Assembly (NCBI GenBank): GCA_009773335.1
Contig: WRPF01000069.1
Span: forward strand, 1-33,354
Direction of reading: 5' to 3'
Length of the DNA stretch: 33,354 nucleotides
Source of the DNA: Caulobacteraceae bacterium
GTDB lineage: Bacteria; Pseudomonadota; Alphaproteobacteria; Caulobacterales; Aquidulcibacteraceae
Both the position numbers and the translations under genes were made by a program. Shown here piece by piece: positions 17,839-28,735 of this stretch (position 1 is the first letter of the stretch; each line of letters opens with the position of its first letter). The notes beneath the pieces are model-generated. The model searched no databases, was not told where the DNA came from, and worked only from the letters and a program-made list of their open reading frames with translations.

Positions 17839-18813
17839 TCAGGCCGCGCTCTTGGCGCCGGGCGCTAAGTGTTCCGCCGCCGCAAGGAAACGCTCCGCCT
17901 CCAGCGCTGCCATGCAGCCGAGGCCGGCGGCCGTCACGGCCTGACGGAACGTCTCGTCCGCCACGTCGCCCGCGGCGAACACGCCGGGGATGTTGGTCTT
18001 CGTCGTGCCGGGCTCGACGATGAGATAGCCGTTGTCCTTCATCGCGACCTTGCCCTTGAAGAGCGTGGTCGCGGGCTCGTGGCCGATGGCGATGAAGACG
18101 CCGTCGACGGCGATGTCGCGCTTGGCGCCGGTGTTCACATCGACGAGCCGCGCAGCCGTCACGCCGAGCGGCTCTTCCGTGCCGAGCACTTCATCGAGCG
18201 CCGCGTTCCAGATCACTTCGATCTTCGGGTGATGCAGCACGCGTTCCTGCAGCATGCGTTCTGCGCGGAATTCATCGCGGCGATGCACCAGCGTCACCTT
18301 CGATGCGAAGTTCGTGAGGTAGAGCGCTTCTTCGACTGCGGTGTTGCCGCCGCCGATCACCGCCACCGCCTTGTTGCGGTAGAAGAAGCCGTCGCAGGTG
18401 GCGCAGGCGGAGACGCCGAAGCCCTGGAACTTCTTCTCCGTCGGCAGGCCGAGCCACTTGGCCGAGGCGCCTGTGGCGATGATCACGGTATCGGCCGTGT
18501 AGATCTCCCCGCCGTCGCCGGTGAGCGTGAAGGGGCGCTTGGTGAAGTCCACATCCATGATGTGGTCCTCGATGATCTCCGTACCGACGTGCAGCGCCTG
18601 CGCCTTCATCTGCTCCATGAGCCACGGGCCCTGGATGACGTCGGCGAAGCCCGGATAGTTCTCCACGTCGGTGGTGATGGTGAGCTGGCCGCCCGGCTGG
18701 ATGCCGGCGATGAGCAGGGGCTTCCTCATGGCGCGGGCGGCATAGATCGCCGCCGTGTAGCCGGCGGGCCCTGAGCCGATGATCACGACGGGGGCGTGCC
18801 TGACGCTGGGCAT
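17839..18813 (-). CDS. trxB: Thioredoxin-disulfide reductase
   Basis: 324 residues, full length. An FAD-binding motif is present at the N-terminus (VVIIGSGPAGYTAAIYAARA), the redox-active disulfide at Cys137-Ala-Thr-Cys140 (SACATCDGFFYRNK), an NADPH-binding motif right after it (VAVIGGGNTAVEEALYL) and the C-terminal FAD contact GVFAAGDVADETFRQAVTAAGLGCMAA. It transfers electrons from NADPH to thioredoxin in the cytoplasm. GGAGA precedes ATG 18813. It is head-to-head with arsR across 84 bases. Its product keeps reduced the thioredoxin required by the LMW-phosphatase-type arsenate reductase at 20557, which may explain the arrangement. Confidence 0.95.
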   Translation of the reverse strand: MPSVRHAPVVIIGSGPAGYTAAIYAARAMRKPLLIAGIQPGGQLTITTDVENYPGFADVIQGPWLMEQMKAQALHVGTEIIEDHIMDVDFTKRPFTLTGDGGEIYTADTVIIATGASAKWLGLPTEKKFQGFGVSACATCDGFFYRNKAVAVIGGGNTAVEEALYLTNFASKVTLVHRRDEFRAERMLQERVLHHPKIEVIWNAALDEVLGTEEPLGVTAARLVDVNTGAKRDIAVDGVFIAIGHEPATTLFKGKVAMKDNGYLIVEPGTTKTNIPGVFAAGDVADETFRQAVTAAGLGCMAALEAERFLAAAEHLAPGAKSAA

Positions 18814-18861
18814 GAAATATCTCCGGATGAGTCGGCGCGGAGCCTAGCATATGGGCGACCC

Positions 18862-18899
18862 TTGACATCGCTTCAATAATTCCAGTATCGTGGAAATAT
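18862..18899 (+). promoter_or_regulatory. arsR promoter and ArsR operator
   Basis: A -35 box TTGACA (18862-18867) is followed at 18 bases by TATCGT (18886-18891), four of six matches to the -10 consensus. The interrupted dyad ATAATTCCA-N6-TGGAAATAT (18876-18899) spans the spacer, the -10 and the arsR start codon, so a bound ArsR dimer would block polymerase. The expected transcription start falls at or next to the ATG, implying a leaderless mRNA. The trxB promoter must lie in the same 84-base gap. Confidence 0.7.
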
Positions 18900-19254
18900 G
18901 GAAACAAACGCCGCCATTGACGCCTTCGCCGCCCTTGCACAGGGCACGCGCATGGAGGTCTTCCGCCGCTTGGTCCGGGCCGGGCCGGAGGGGCTGCCCG
19001 CCGGCGGCGTGGCGCGGGCGCTCGAGATTCCCGCCAACACCATGTCCACGCACCTGGCGATCCTGGAGCGCGCCGGCCTCGTCACGTCGCGCCGCGAAGG
19101 CCGGCTCGTCTACTACGCGGCGGCGTTCGACCGCGTGCGGGCGCTGATCGGCTTCCTGCTGGAAGACTGCTGCGCAGGAAACCCCGAGGTTTGCGGCGGC
19201 GTGGCGGAGATCGCGCGTCAGGCGGCGTGCTGTTCCGCCAAACCGTCCAGCTAG
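18898..19254 (+). CDS. arsR: ArsR family arsenic-responsive repressor
   Basis: 118 residues. The winged helix-turn-helix reads AAIDAFAALAQGTRMEVFRRLVRAGPEGLPAGGVARALEIPANTMSTHLAILERAGLVTSRREGRLVYYAA. There is no CxC pair in the DNA-recognition helix, so the classical E. coli-type site is absent. Instead the C-terminus has Cys91-Cys92 and Cys99 (EDCCAGNPEVCGG) and a second pair Cys111-Cys112, resembling the C-terminal cysteine triad of the Acidithiobacillus ArsR class that binds As(III). Release of DNA on binding arsenite would turn on the four genes downstream. It is probably leaderless. The stop is 6 bases before the next start. Confidence 0.92.
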   Translation: METNAAIDAFAALAQGTRMEVFRRLVRAGPEGLPAGGVARALEIPANTMSTHLAILERAGLVTSRREGRLVYYAAAFDRVRALIGFLLEDCCAGNPEVCGGVAEIARQAACCSAKPSS

Positions 19255-19260
19255 GCGCGT

Positions 19261-20544
19261 ATGTCGGTCGTCCTCGAACCCGGAACGCGTTCGCACGCCA
19301 CGCTGTCGGCGCGCCTCAATGCGGAGTGCTTCTGCACCGGGCTCGACGAACCCGCCTTCAAGGCGGCTCTCGCGCGCGAGATCGACGGCGAAGCCGATCT
19401 TTCGGCGTTGATGGAGGCGCGCCCCCACCTCGTCTCGCAGGCGCCAGTGTTCATCGAGCGATCCGATGGCGTGGAGATGCTCGACATCGTCGCCGCCATC
19501 GAAGCCGCGTCGCGCATGCAGGGGTATATGGAGATCGCGTCCGCCTGGACGCCGGAGATCGCACGGCGCGCCTTCGGTCCCCGTGGCGCGATGATGGGCT
19601 ACGATTTCCACCTCACCCCCGACGGTCCGAAACTCATCGAGATCAACACGAACGCCGGCGGGGCGTTTCTCAACGCCGTCATCGCTCGTGCGCAGTCGGC
19701 GTGCTGTCGCGAGGTGGAAGAGGCGCTGGCATCGACGCGCGGCGCGGATTTTGAAACGCTCGTCGTGGACATGTTCGAGCGCGAATGGCGCGCGCAGCGC
19801 GGAGCGGGGCGTCCCGGCCGGATCGCGATCGTCGACGATGCGCCGGAAGCGCAGTATCTTTATCCTGAGTTCCTGCTTGCGCGGCGTATGCTCATGCGAT
19901 GCGGATTCGAGACGGTGATCGCCGACGCGGCGTCGCTTCGATATGAAGGAGACGCGCTCCTCGCCGACGGCAGGCCAGTCGATCTCGTCTACAATCGCCT
20001 CACTGACTTTGCATTCGATGCGCCCGCGCATGCAGCGCTGAGAGCCGCGTACGCAGACGGCGCGGTTGTCGTTACGCCGAACCCGCACGTGCACGCGCTG
20101 CTTGCCGACAAGCGCAACCTTGCGCTGCTCTGCAGCGATCGCCCGGGGACCTGGGGGCTTGATCGTGCGCATCTCGCCAGCCTCGCCAGAATTCCGCAGG
20201 CGACGCCTGTCACCGCCGGGAATGCAGACGCGCTCTGGAAGGGCAGGAAGGGATTCTTCTTCAAGCCCTCGGGCGGTTATGGCGGCAAGGCTGTCTATCG
20301 CGGCGACAAGCTGACGAAGGGCGTCTGGGACGCGATTCTCGCCGACGACTACATCGCGCAGGCGCTGGTGACGCCCAGCGAGCGCATGATCCGTCTCGAC
20401 GGTGCGCCGCATGCGCGCAAGCTCGATGTGCGGCTTTACACCTACGACGGCGCGCTGCTCCTCGCGGCGGCGCGGCTCTATCAGGGGCAGACGACCAATT
20501 TTCGCACCCCCGGCGGCGGATTCGCGCCGGTCTACCTCGTATGA
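19261..20544 (+). CDS. Circularly permuted ATP-grasp-like ligase in the arsenic operon
   Basis: 427 residues, not assigned to any named arsenic protein. The region around 108-137 has DFHLTPDGPKLIEINTNAGG, with Glu127 and Asn129 forming the E-x-N metal site of ATP-grasp enzymes. The glycine-rich nucleotide loop lies later, at GFFFKPSGGYGGKAVYRGDK (331-350, Lys335), so the order is reversed relative to standard ATP-grasp proteins, as in circularly permuted amidoligases of the glutathionylspermidine-synthase type. The C-terminus (RLYQGQTTNFRTPGGGFAPV) is highly patterned. Other landmarks: LVYNRLTDF (242-250) and TPNPHVHALLADKRNLALL. Paired cysteines occur at 23/25 and 148/149. Likely activity is ATP-dependent peptide or amide bond formation; substrate unknown. 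It is coupled to arsC (ATGA overlap region at 20541). Confidence 0.72.
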   Translation: MSVVLEPGTRSHATLSARLNAECFCTGLDEPAFKAALAREIDGEADLSALMEARPHLVSQAPVFIERSDGVEMLDIVAAIEAASRMQGYMEIASAWTPEIARRAFGPRGAMMGYDFHLTPDGPKLIEINTNAGGAFLNAVIARAQSACCREVEEALASTRGADFETLVVDMFEREWRAQRGAGRPGRIAIVDDAPEAQYLYPEFLLARRMLMRCGFETVIADAASLRYEGDALLADGRPVDLVYNRLTDFAFDAPAHAALRAAYADGAVVVTPNPHVHALLADKRNLALLCSDRPGTWGLDRAHLASLARIPQATPVTAGNADALWKGRKGFFFKPSGGYGGKAVYRGDKLTKGVWDAILADDYIAQALVTPSERMIRLDGAPHARKLDVRLYTYDGALLLAAARLYQGQTTNFRTPGGGFAPVYLV

Positions 20545-20556
20545 ATGGAGGCGGTA

Positions 20557-21081
20557 ATGACTGACAAGAACAATGCGAACGCCACGTACAATGTGCTTTT
20601 TCTCTGCACAGGAAATTCTGCGCGCTCGATCCTGGCCGAGGCCATCATGAACCGTGTCGGCGCGCCGAAGTTCAAGGCGTACAGCGCGGGCTCGATCCCG
20701 AAGGGCGAGGTCAATCCGCACGCGCTGAACCTGTTGCAGAAACTCAACCACGACGTGAGCAAATTTCGCTCCAAACCGTGGGATGAGTTCGCGGCGCCCG
20801 GCGCGCCAGCGATGGATTTCATCTTCACCGTCTGCGACAACGCGGCGGGCGAGGTGTGCCCGGTGTGGCCGGGACAGCCGATCAACGCACACTGGAGCCA
20901 GGAGGATCCCGCCGCAGTCGATGGATCTCCGGCGGAAATCGCAGCGGCGTTCGCCGAAGCCTACCGCATGCTCAACAATCGCATCACCGCGTTCGTGAAT
21001 CTGCCGATGGAAGGCCTCGATCGTCTGAAACTCAAGGAGCGCCTTGATCGTATTGGCCTGAGCAAAGGCGATACGCACTGA
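20557..21081 (+). CDS. arsC: Arsenate reductase, thioredoxin-coupled (LMW phosphatase fold)
   Basis: 174 residues. The P-loop CTGNSARS (Cys17 to Arg23) of the low-molecular-weight phosphatase fold is near the N-terminus. A redox relay pair Cys93 and Cys101 (VCDNAAGEVC) and Asp117-Pro (EDPAA) follow, the layout of enzymes that reduce arsenate to arsenite and are recharged by thioredoxin. VWPGQPINAHW is typical of this class in ars operons. GGAGG at 20547-20551 sets the ATG at 20557. It is the first of two unrelated arsenate reductases in the operon; trxB is divergent from the operon, giving a source of reduced thioredoxin. Confidence 0.93.
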   Translation: MTDKNNANATYNVLFLCTGNSARSILAEAIMNRVGAPKFKAYSAGSIPKGEVNPHALNLLQKLNHDVSKFRSKPWDEFAAPGAPAMDFIFTVCDNAAGEVCPVWPGQPINAHWSQEDPAAVDGSPAEIAAAFAEAYRMLNNRITAFVNLPMEGLDRLKLKERLDRIGLSKGDTH

Positions 21082-21082
21082 C

Positions 21083-21769
21083 ATGACGAAACTCACCACG
21101 AAACTCACTGGGGAAATGCCGCGCCGGATCGCGGCGGAGGCGCTCGGTTCGGCCTTGCTCGCGGGATGTGTCATCGGCTCCGGCATCCTCGCCAGCCGCA
21201 TGGCGCAGGGAAACGACGCGGTGGCGCTTCTCGGCAACACCGCCGCCACCGCCGCAATGCTGTTCGTGCTGATCGTCTCGCTCGGGCCGATTTCGGGCGC
21301 GCACTTCAATCCGGCGGTGACGCTGGTGATGGTGCTAAGGCGCGAGATGTCGTTCGCGGCGGCGCCGTTCTACGTCGTCGCGCAGATCGCCGGGTGCGTG
21401 CTTGGCGCGTGGCTCGCGCATGCGATGTTCGAGGTGCCGGTGTTGCAGGTCGCAACGACCGTGCGCGCGGGCCCCGCGCAGGCGCTGTCCGAAGGCGTGG
21501 CCACGTTCGCACTTGTCTTCGCCATTCTCGGCGCGGTCCGGTGGCGGCCAGACGCGGTCCCCGCGACCGTCGCGCTTGTGATCACCGCCGGCTACTGGTG
21601 GACCGCCTCGACCTCGTTCGCGAACCCGGCGATCACGATTGCGCGGGCCATGAGCGATACGTTCGCCGGCGTGCGCCCGCAGGATGCGCCGATGTTCATC
21701 GGCGCGCAGTTCGCGGGGGCGCTGATCGCTGCGGGTCTCTGCGGCGTCCTGTTCAGGAAGGAAGCGTGA
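21083..21769 (+). CDS. Aquaporin-type channel, probable arsenite exit (AqpS-like)
   Basis: 228 residues with six hydrophobic helices and two NPA half-helices: GAHFNPAVTLV (76-78) and SFANPAITIARAM (181-183). In water-selective aquaporins an arginine follows the second NPA (NPAR) and narrows the pore; here isoleucine takes that place, so the selectivity filter should be wider. The protein resembles the AqpS group that replaces ArsB in some alphaproteobacterial ars operons, letting arsenite made inside leave down its gradient. No ArsB or Acr3 pump occurs in this window. It starts one base after the arsC stop and ends 2 bases before the next ATG. Confidence 0.88.
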   Translation: MTKLTTKLTGEMPRRIAAEALGSALLAGCVIGSGILASRMAQGNDAVALLGNTAATAAMLFVLIVSLGPISGAHFNPAVTLVMVLRREMSFAAAPFYVVAQIAGCVLGAWLAHAMFEVPVLQVATTVRAGPAQALSEGVATFALVFAILGAVRWRPDAVPATVALVITAGYWWTASTSFANPAITIARAMSDTFAGVRPQDAPMFIGAQFAGALIAAGLCGVLFRKEA

Positions 21770-21771
21770 CG

Positions 21772-22200
21772 ATGACGGACTACTTCCCGGTAGTGATCCA
21801 TCACAATCCCGGCTGCGGCACGTCGCGCAATGTCGTCGAGCTCGTGCGTGCAAGCGGATACGAGCCGGAAATCATCCCCTATCTCGATACGGGCTGGACG
21901 CGCGACCAACTCGTCGCGTTGTTTGCGGCCGCGGGAAAGACGCCGCGCGAAATGCTGCGTGTTCCACCGGCGCTCGCAGCCGAATACGGCGTGCTGGAAC
22001 AGTCCGGCGATGGCGCGGTGATTCTTGATGCGATGGTTGCACACCCGATCCTCGTCAACCGCCCGATCGTGGCGACGCCGAAAGGCGTCGAGCTGTGCCG
22101 ACCGAGCGAGAGCGTCATCGCGCTGCTCGACAGAAAGCCCGATCGCGTGGTCCTGAAGGAAGACGGCGCTGTCCTGTACGATCCGGGCGCCGCATCCTGA
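21772..22200 (+). CDS. arsC: Arsenate reductase, glutaredoxin-coupled (ArsC/Spx family)
   Basis: 142 residues. The N-terminal HHNPGCGTSRNVVELVR places the catalytic Cys15 in the E. coli R773-type ArsC motif. Later HPILVNRPIVATPKGVELCRPSESV provides the arginines that hold arsenate in that class. It uses glutathione and glutaredoxin, not thioredoxin, and is unrelated in fold to the arsC at 20557. GGAAGG lies about ten bases before ATG 21772; a GTG at 21766 overlapping the aquaporin stop is an alternative start. It closes the operon; the following gene is convergent, with 16 bases between the stops and no clear terminator. Confidence 0.93.
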   Translation: MTDYFPVVIHHNPGCGTSRNVVELVRASGYEPEIIPYLDTGWTRDQLVALFAAAGKTPREMLRVPPALAAEYGVLEQSGDGAVILDAMVAHPILVNRPIVATPKGVELCRPSESVIALLDRKPDRVVLKEDGAVLYDPGAAS

Positions 22201-22216
22201 GCGGAAGCGGAACGCC

Positions 22217-23203
22217 TCAGCGCGCGCGCTGGGCCATCAGCTGCAGCACCGCCGCCGCCGCGCGGTCGGTTTCGCGAAGCGGCTCGGGCTTCCAGTTCTC
22301 CAGCCGTCCCTGGAACGGACGCGCGCAGCCGCGATCGTAGAGTTCCTGGTGCAGGTGGCCGATCTTGCCGGGATCGCCGTCGATGGGAATGATGAGCAGC
22401 GGCTTGCCGGTGGCGGCGGCCTCCACGGCCATGTTGGCGCTGTCGGCGGTGACGAGGATGACATCCGCCGCGCCGAGCATCGCGAAGTAGGGGTTCGGGC
22501 CGTCGCCGTCATACCAGAGGCGCGTGAACGGCCGCAGCTCGCGCGCGAACACGGCGCGCGCGGCGGGCGATGTGCGCCGCGACAGCGTGACCATCAGGCT
22601 GCCCTCCAGCGCCGACAGTTCGCGACTGATCCGACGCGCGCTTTCGGGCGAGATGTCCTGCCGCTTGCTCCTGCCGCCGATCAGCACGGCGATGGCGGGC
22701 GGGGGAACGGCGGAAAGATCCTCGACGAACTCCCGCGCTTCCTTCGCAATGCGCTCCGGCGTCACGCGGTGGCAGGCGCCGATGATGGAAAACGCATTCG
22801 GGGCTTCAAGCGCATCGTGCGCGGGCGGAATCACGACGTCGAACTCGCGCGGATTGACCCGCGGGTCCTGCAACTGGACCACGAGCGTGTGCGCGCGCGA
22901 CCAGACCCGCACGCCCATGGAGTAGGGCAGCGAGGCGCGCCCGCAGCCGATCCAGACGTCCGGCCACGGTCGCTCCAGTGGGTCGGAGCCGGCCGTGAGC
23001 GCCTGGCGCGGCGCGGGGATCAGCCCGGGCGGCAGCCACGACCAGGGGGTGCGCACACCGATCCGCTTGATGGATATTTCCGCCGGCGTGCGCCGGGCGA
23101 TCGCCTCGGCGAGGCCCAGCGCCTGGTTCTCGATGCCCGCGCGGCCGTCCGTCACGACCCAGACGCGCAGCGTGTCCGCCGGCTGGAAGCCCACCGCCTG
23201 CAT
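22217..23203 (-). CDS. ELM1-like protein (DUF1022)
   Basis: 328 residues from ATG 23203. It starts VWVVTDGRAGIENQALGLAEAI, the hallmark of the ELM1/DUF1022 family, and contains PDVWIGCGRASLPYSMGVR, VQLQDPRVNPREFDVVIPPAHD, IAVLIGGRSKRQD and, near the end, DVILVTADSANMAVEAAATGKPLLIIPIDGD with the glycosyltransferase-like C-terminal pattern. Plant ELM1 promotes mitochondrial fission; bacterial homologs look like GT-B-fold glycosyltransferases acting on the envelope, with unknown substrate. A longer frame reaches TTG 23287, but it adds a Pro/Ser-rich non-conserved segment. It is co-oriented with greA and carB upstream. Confidence 0.85.
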   Translation of the reverse strand: MQAVGFQPADTLRVWVVTDGRAGIENQALGLAEAIARRTPAEISIKRIGVRTPWSWLPPGLIPAPRQALTAGSDPLERPWPDVWIGCGRASLPYSMGVRVWSRAHTLVVQLQDPRVNPREFDVVIPPAHDALEAPNAFSIIGACHRVTPERIAKEAREFVEDLSAVPPPAIAVLIGGRSKRQDISPESARRISRELSALEGSLMVTLSRRTSPAARAVFARELRPFTRLWYDGDGPNPYFAMLGAADVILVTADSANMAVEAAATGKPLLIIPIDGDPGKIGHLHQELYDRGCARPFQGRLENWKPEPLRETDRAAAAVLQLMAQRAR

Positions 23204-23364
23204 GCGCTCAGACCCGCCCGGGCGCGGCGACGCAGGCGGCGACGCAAGCGGGGGCGCGAAGCTGTGTGGAACACTCCATCGCGACAATGTGGTGCGTCAG
23301 GCGCCGCTCGCGCAATGGCCGTGACGAAATGAAGTTCAACGACGCGCACAGGCGCCGCTTCGCC

Positions 23365-23398
23365 CCGTCACTTCCACTTGACCGTCACTTCCACTTGA
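23365..23398. repeat. 17-bp tandem duplication at the greA 3' end
   Basis: CCGTCACTTCCACTTGA occurs at 23365-23381 and again, without a gap, at 23382-23398. The second copy contains the greA stop codon and the last four codons on the minus strand; the first copy lies in the untranslated region. It is a perfect head-to-tail duplication, probably a recent slippage event with no effect on the protein. Confidence 0.9.
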
Positions 23399-23858
23399 TC
23401 TTGAGGATCTCATAGGACTTGGCCCCGCCGGGCGCCGCCACTTCGACGACATCGCCGACTTCTTTGCCGATCATCGCGCGCGCAATGGGCGATGAGATGG
23501 AGATCTTGCCGGCGCGCACGTCCGCCTCGTCTTCGCCGACGATCTTGTAGTTGGCCTTGTCGCCAGAATCCTCGTCGAGGACGGAGACGGTGGCGCCGAA
23601 CTTCACGGTATTGCCGCCGAGGCGGGAAATATCGATCACCTGCGCGCGCGCGAGCTTGTCCTCAAGCTCCAGGAGGCGGCCCTCGATGAAGCTCTGGCGC
23701 TCCTTCGCGGCGTGATACTCCGCATTTTCGGAGAGATCGCCGTGCTGGCGCGCTTCCGAAATCGCCTGGATCACGGACGGCCGTTCAACGGTCTTCAGAC
23801 GCTTCAGTTCGGCGTCCAGGGCGGCATGCCCTTCGGCGGTCATCGGCACTTTTTCCAT
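23385..23858 (-). CDS. greA: Transcription elongation factor GreA
   Basis: 157 residues, the standard length. The N-terminal coiled coil has [64 protein letters not shown], including the tip acidic residues DLSENAEY that trigger RNA cleavage in backtracked polymerase. The C-terminal domain (about 80-157) binds polymerase and contains [36 protein letters not shown] 23858 gives MEKVPMT, the usual start. It lies 72 bases downstream of the carB stop and probably shares its transcript. Confidence 0.96.
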   Translation of the reverse strand: MEKVPMTAEGHAALDAELKRLKTVERPSVIQAISEARQHGDLSENAEYHAAKERQSFIEGRLLELEDKLARAQVIDISRLGGNTVKFGATVSVLDEDSGDKANYKIVGEDEADVRAGKISISSPIARAMIGKEVGDVVEVAAPGGAKSYEILKIKWK

Positions 23859-23930
23859 GAATCTGGAACTTTCGTTCTGCTGTGAGCCGTGAAATTCGGG
23901 GCGAAAGTCAGCCACGCAAGAGGGCGGTCG

Positions 23931-27245
<3,315 letters not shown>

Positions 27246-27406
27246 GCGCGCACCCGCCGTCCGGCGAGCCTCCGAGTCACTTGAGTAGGGCAAAAGCGCG
27301 CGTGTTTAGGCGATGGGGGCCACAGGAGCAAGCAGGGGGCGGGCGCCGGGCGCAGGATAACGCGCCTGCGGTCGCGCCACGCCTGATTCCGGGCTAGGGT
27401 CGCTCC

Positions 27407-28672
27407 ATGTCCGAACCCTCCCAATCCGGCGCGCCGACGCCCGGCCGGCGCGCTGGCGTGCGCTTCATCTTCGTCACCGTGTTTCTCGACACGATGTCGT
27501 TCGGCGTGCTGATCCCGGTGCTGCCATTGCTGATCTCGAAGCTCGCCGGCGGCGACGCGTCGCACCAGGCCTTCACCTATGGCGCCTTCACCTTCGTGTG
27601 GGCGCTGATGCAGTTCTTTGCCTCACCCGTGCTCGGGGCGCTGTCGGATCGTTTCGGGCGCCGGCCGATCATTCTCTTCTCGAATTTCGGCGTCGGTCTG
27701 CAATACGTGATGTTCGCGCTCGCGCCGAACCTCGCGGTGATGTTCGCCGCGCGCATTTTCTCGGGCGTCGCGTCCGCGAGCGCCGCCACCGCCAGCGCCT
27801 ACATCGCCGATGTCACGGCGCCGGAAAAGCGCGCGGCCGCGTTCGGCGTGATGGGCGCGGCGTTCGGCGGCGGCTTCATCCTCGGGCCCGCGTTCGGCGG
27901 CTGGCTCTCCACGCATGATCCGCACCTGCCGCTGTGGATCGCGGCGGGCATGTGCACGCTGAGCGGGCTCTACGGCCTGTTCGTGCTGCCGGAGTCGCTG
28001 CCGCCGGAACGCCGCCGCGCGTTCGACTGGAAACGCGCCAATCCGCTGGGCTCGTTCCGCTTCCTGCAGGCGCGGCCGGACCTCTTCGGTCTTGCGACGA
28101 TGAAGTTCCTCGCCGACCTCGCACACATGGTGTTTCCCTCCGTGTTCGTGCTCTACGCCGCAAACCGCTTCGGCTGGGGACCGCCGGCGATCGGCTCGAT
28201 GATGGCCGCGTCCGGCGCAGTCGGCGTGCTGGTGCAGGCGGGACTCGTCGGGCGCGTGGTGCGCGCTGTCGGCGAGCGGCGCGCGCTGCTCGGCGGGCTC
28301 AGCTTCGGCGTGCTCGGGCTGACGGTCTACGGCGCCGCGTGGGCGCCGCAGATCCTGTTCGTGGCGATCGGCGTCTTTGCATTGTGGGGTTTTGCGACGC
28401 CCGCCGCGCAGTCGCTGATGACCAGGCGCGTCGCACCCACGGAGCAGGGCGCGCTGCAGGGCGCCATCGCGGGGCTCGCGAGCCTGGCCGGCATGATCGG
28501 CCCGGTCGTCTACACCGGCGTGTTCGGCTACTTCATCTCCGCCGCAGCGCCCGTGCAGGCGCCGGGCGCGCCGTTCTTTCTCGCCGCATCCTTCCTCGCC
28601 GTGGCGCTCGTCGTCGCCGTGCTGGCGACGGGGGCGACGCCGCGTGTGACGAGCCGGGCGCTGGTGGATTGA
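27407..28672 (+). CDS. TetA-type MFS permease
   Basis: 421 residues with twelve hydrophobic helices. The sequence carries the drug/H+ antiporter motifs of the TetA group: FLDTMSFGVLIPVLPLL in helix 1, GALSDRFGRRPIILFSNFG (motif A, loop 2-3) and GPAFGGWLS after helix 5 (motif C region). It resembles chromosomal TetA-like carriers widespread in alphaproteobacteria, so tetracycline resistance should not be assumed from sequence alone. ATG 27407 is well placed before helix 1. It is divergent from carB and stands alone. A hairpin with seven T at 28776-28815 may end it. Confidence 0.9.
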   Translation: MSEPSQSGAPTPGRRAGVRFIFVTVFLDTMSFGVLIPVLPLLISKLAGGDASHQAFTYGAFTFVWALMQFFASPVLGALSDRFGRRPIILFSNFGVGLQYVMFALAPNLAVMFAARIFSGVASASAATASAYIADVTAPEKRAAAFGVMGAAFGGGFILGPAFGGWLSTHDPHLPLWIAAGMCTLSGLYGLFVLPESLPPERRRAFDWKRANPLGSFRFLQARPDLFGLATMKFLADLAHMVFPSVFVLYAANRFGWGPPAIGSMMAASGAVGVLVQAGLVGRVVRAVGERRALLGGLSFGVLGLTVYGAAWAPQILFVAIGVFALWGFATPAAQSLMTRRVAPTEQGALQGAIAGLASLAGMIGPVVYTGVFGYFISAAAPVQAPGAPFFLAASFLAVALVVAVLATGATPRVTSRALVD

Positions 28673-28735
28673 ACGGAGGCAGGTGAGCAGGTGACACCTG
28701 CGGTCAGTGTGTCATGCTGAGGTAACCAACTCGGA

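Noticed and set aside
18844-21309. An 821-residue minus-strand frame across arsR, the ATP-grasp gene and arsC
   Set aside because: It is antisense to three well-supported genes, with a compositionally odd Arg-rich product. It has no start signal or family motif.
22218-22231. CAGCGCGCGCGCTG palindrome as terminator of the ars operon
   Set aside because: It lies within the coding end of the convergent ELM1-like gene and no T tract follows on either strand.
27407-28672. Tetracycline resistance gene
   Set aside because: The MFS motifs match the TetA group only generally; chromosomal relatives with other substrates are common, so resistance is not claimed.
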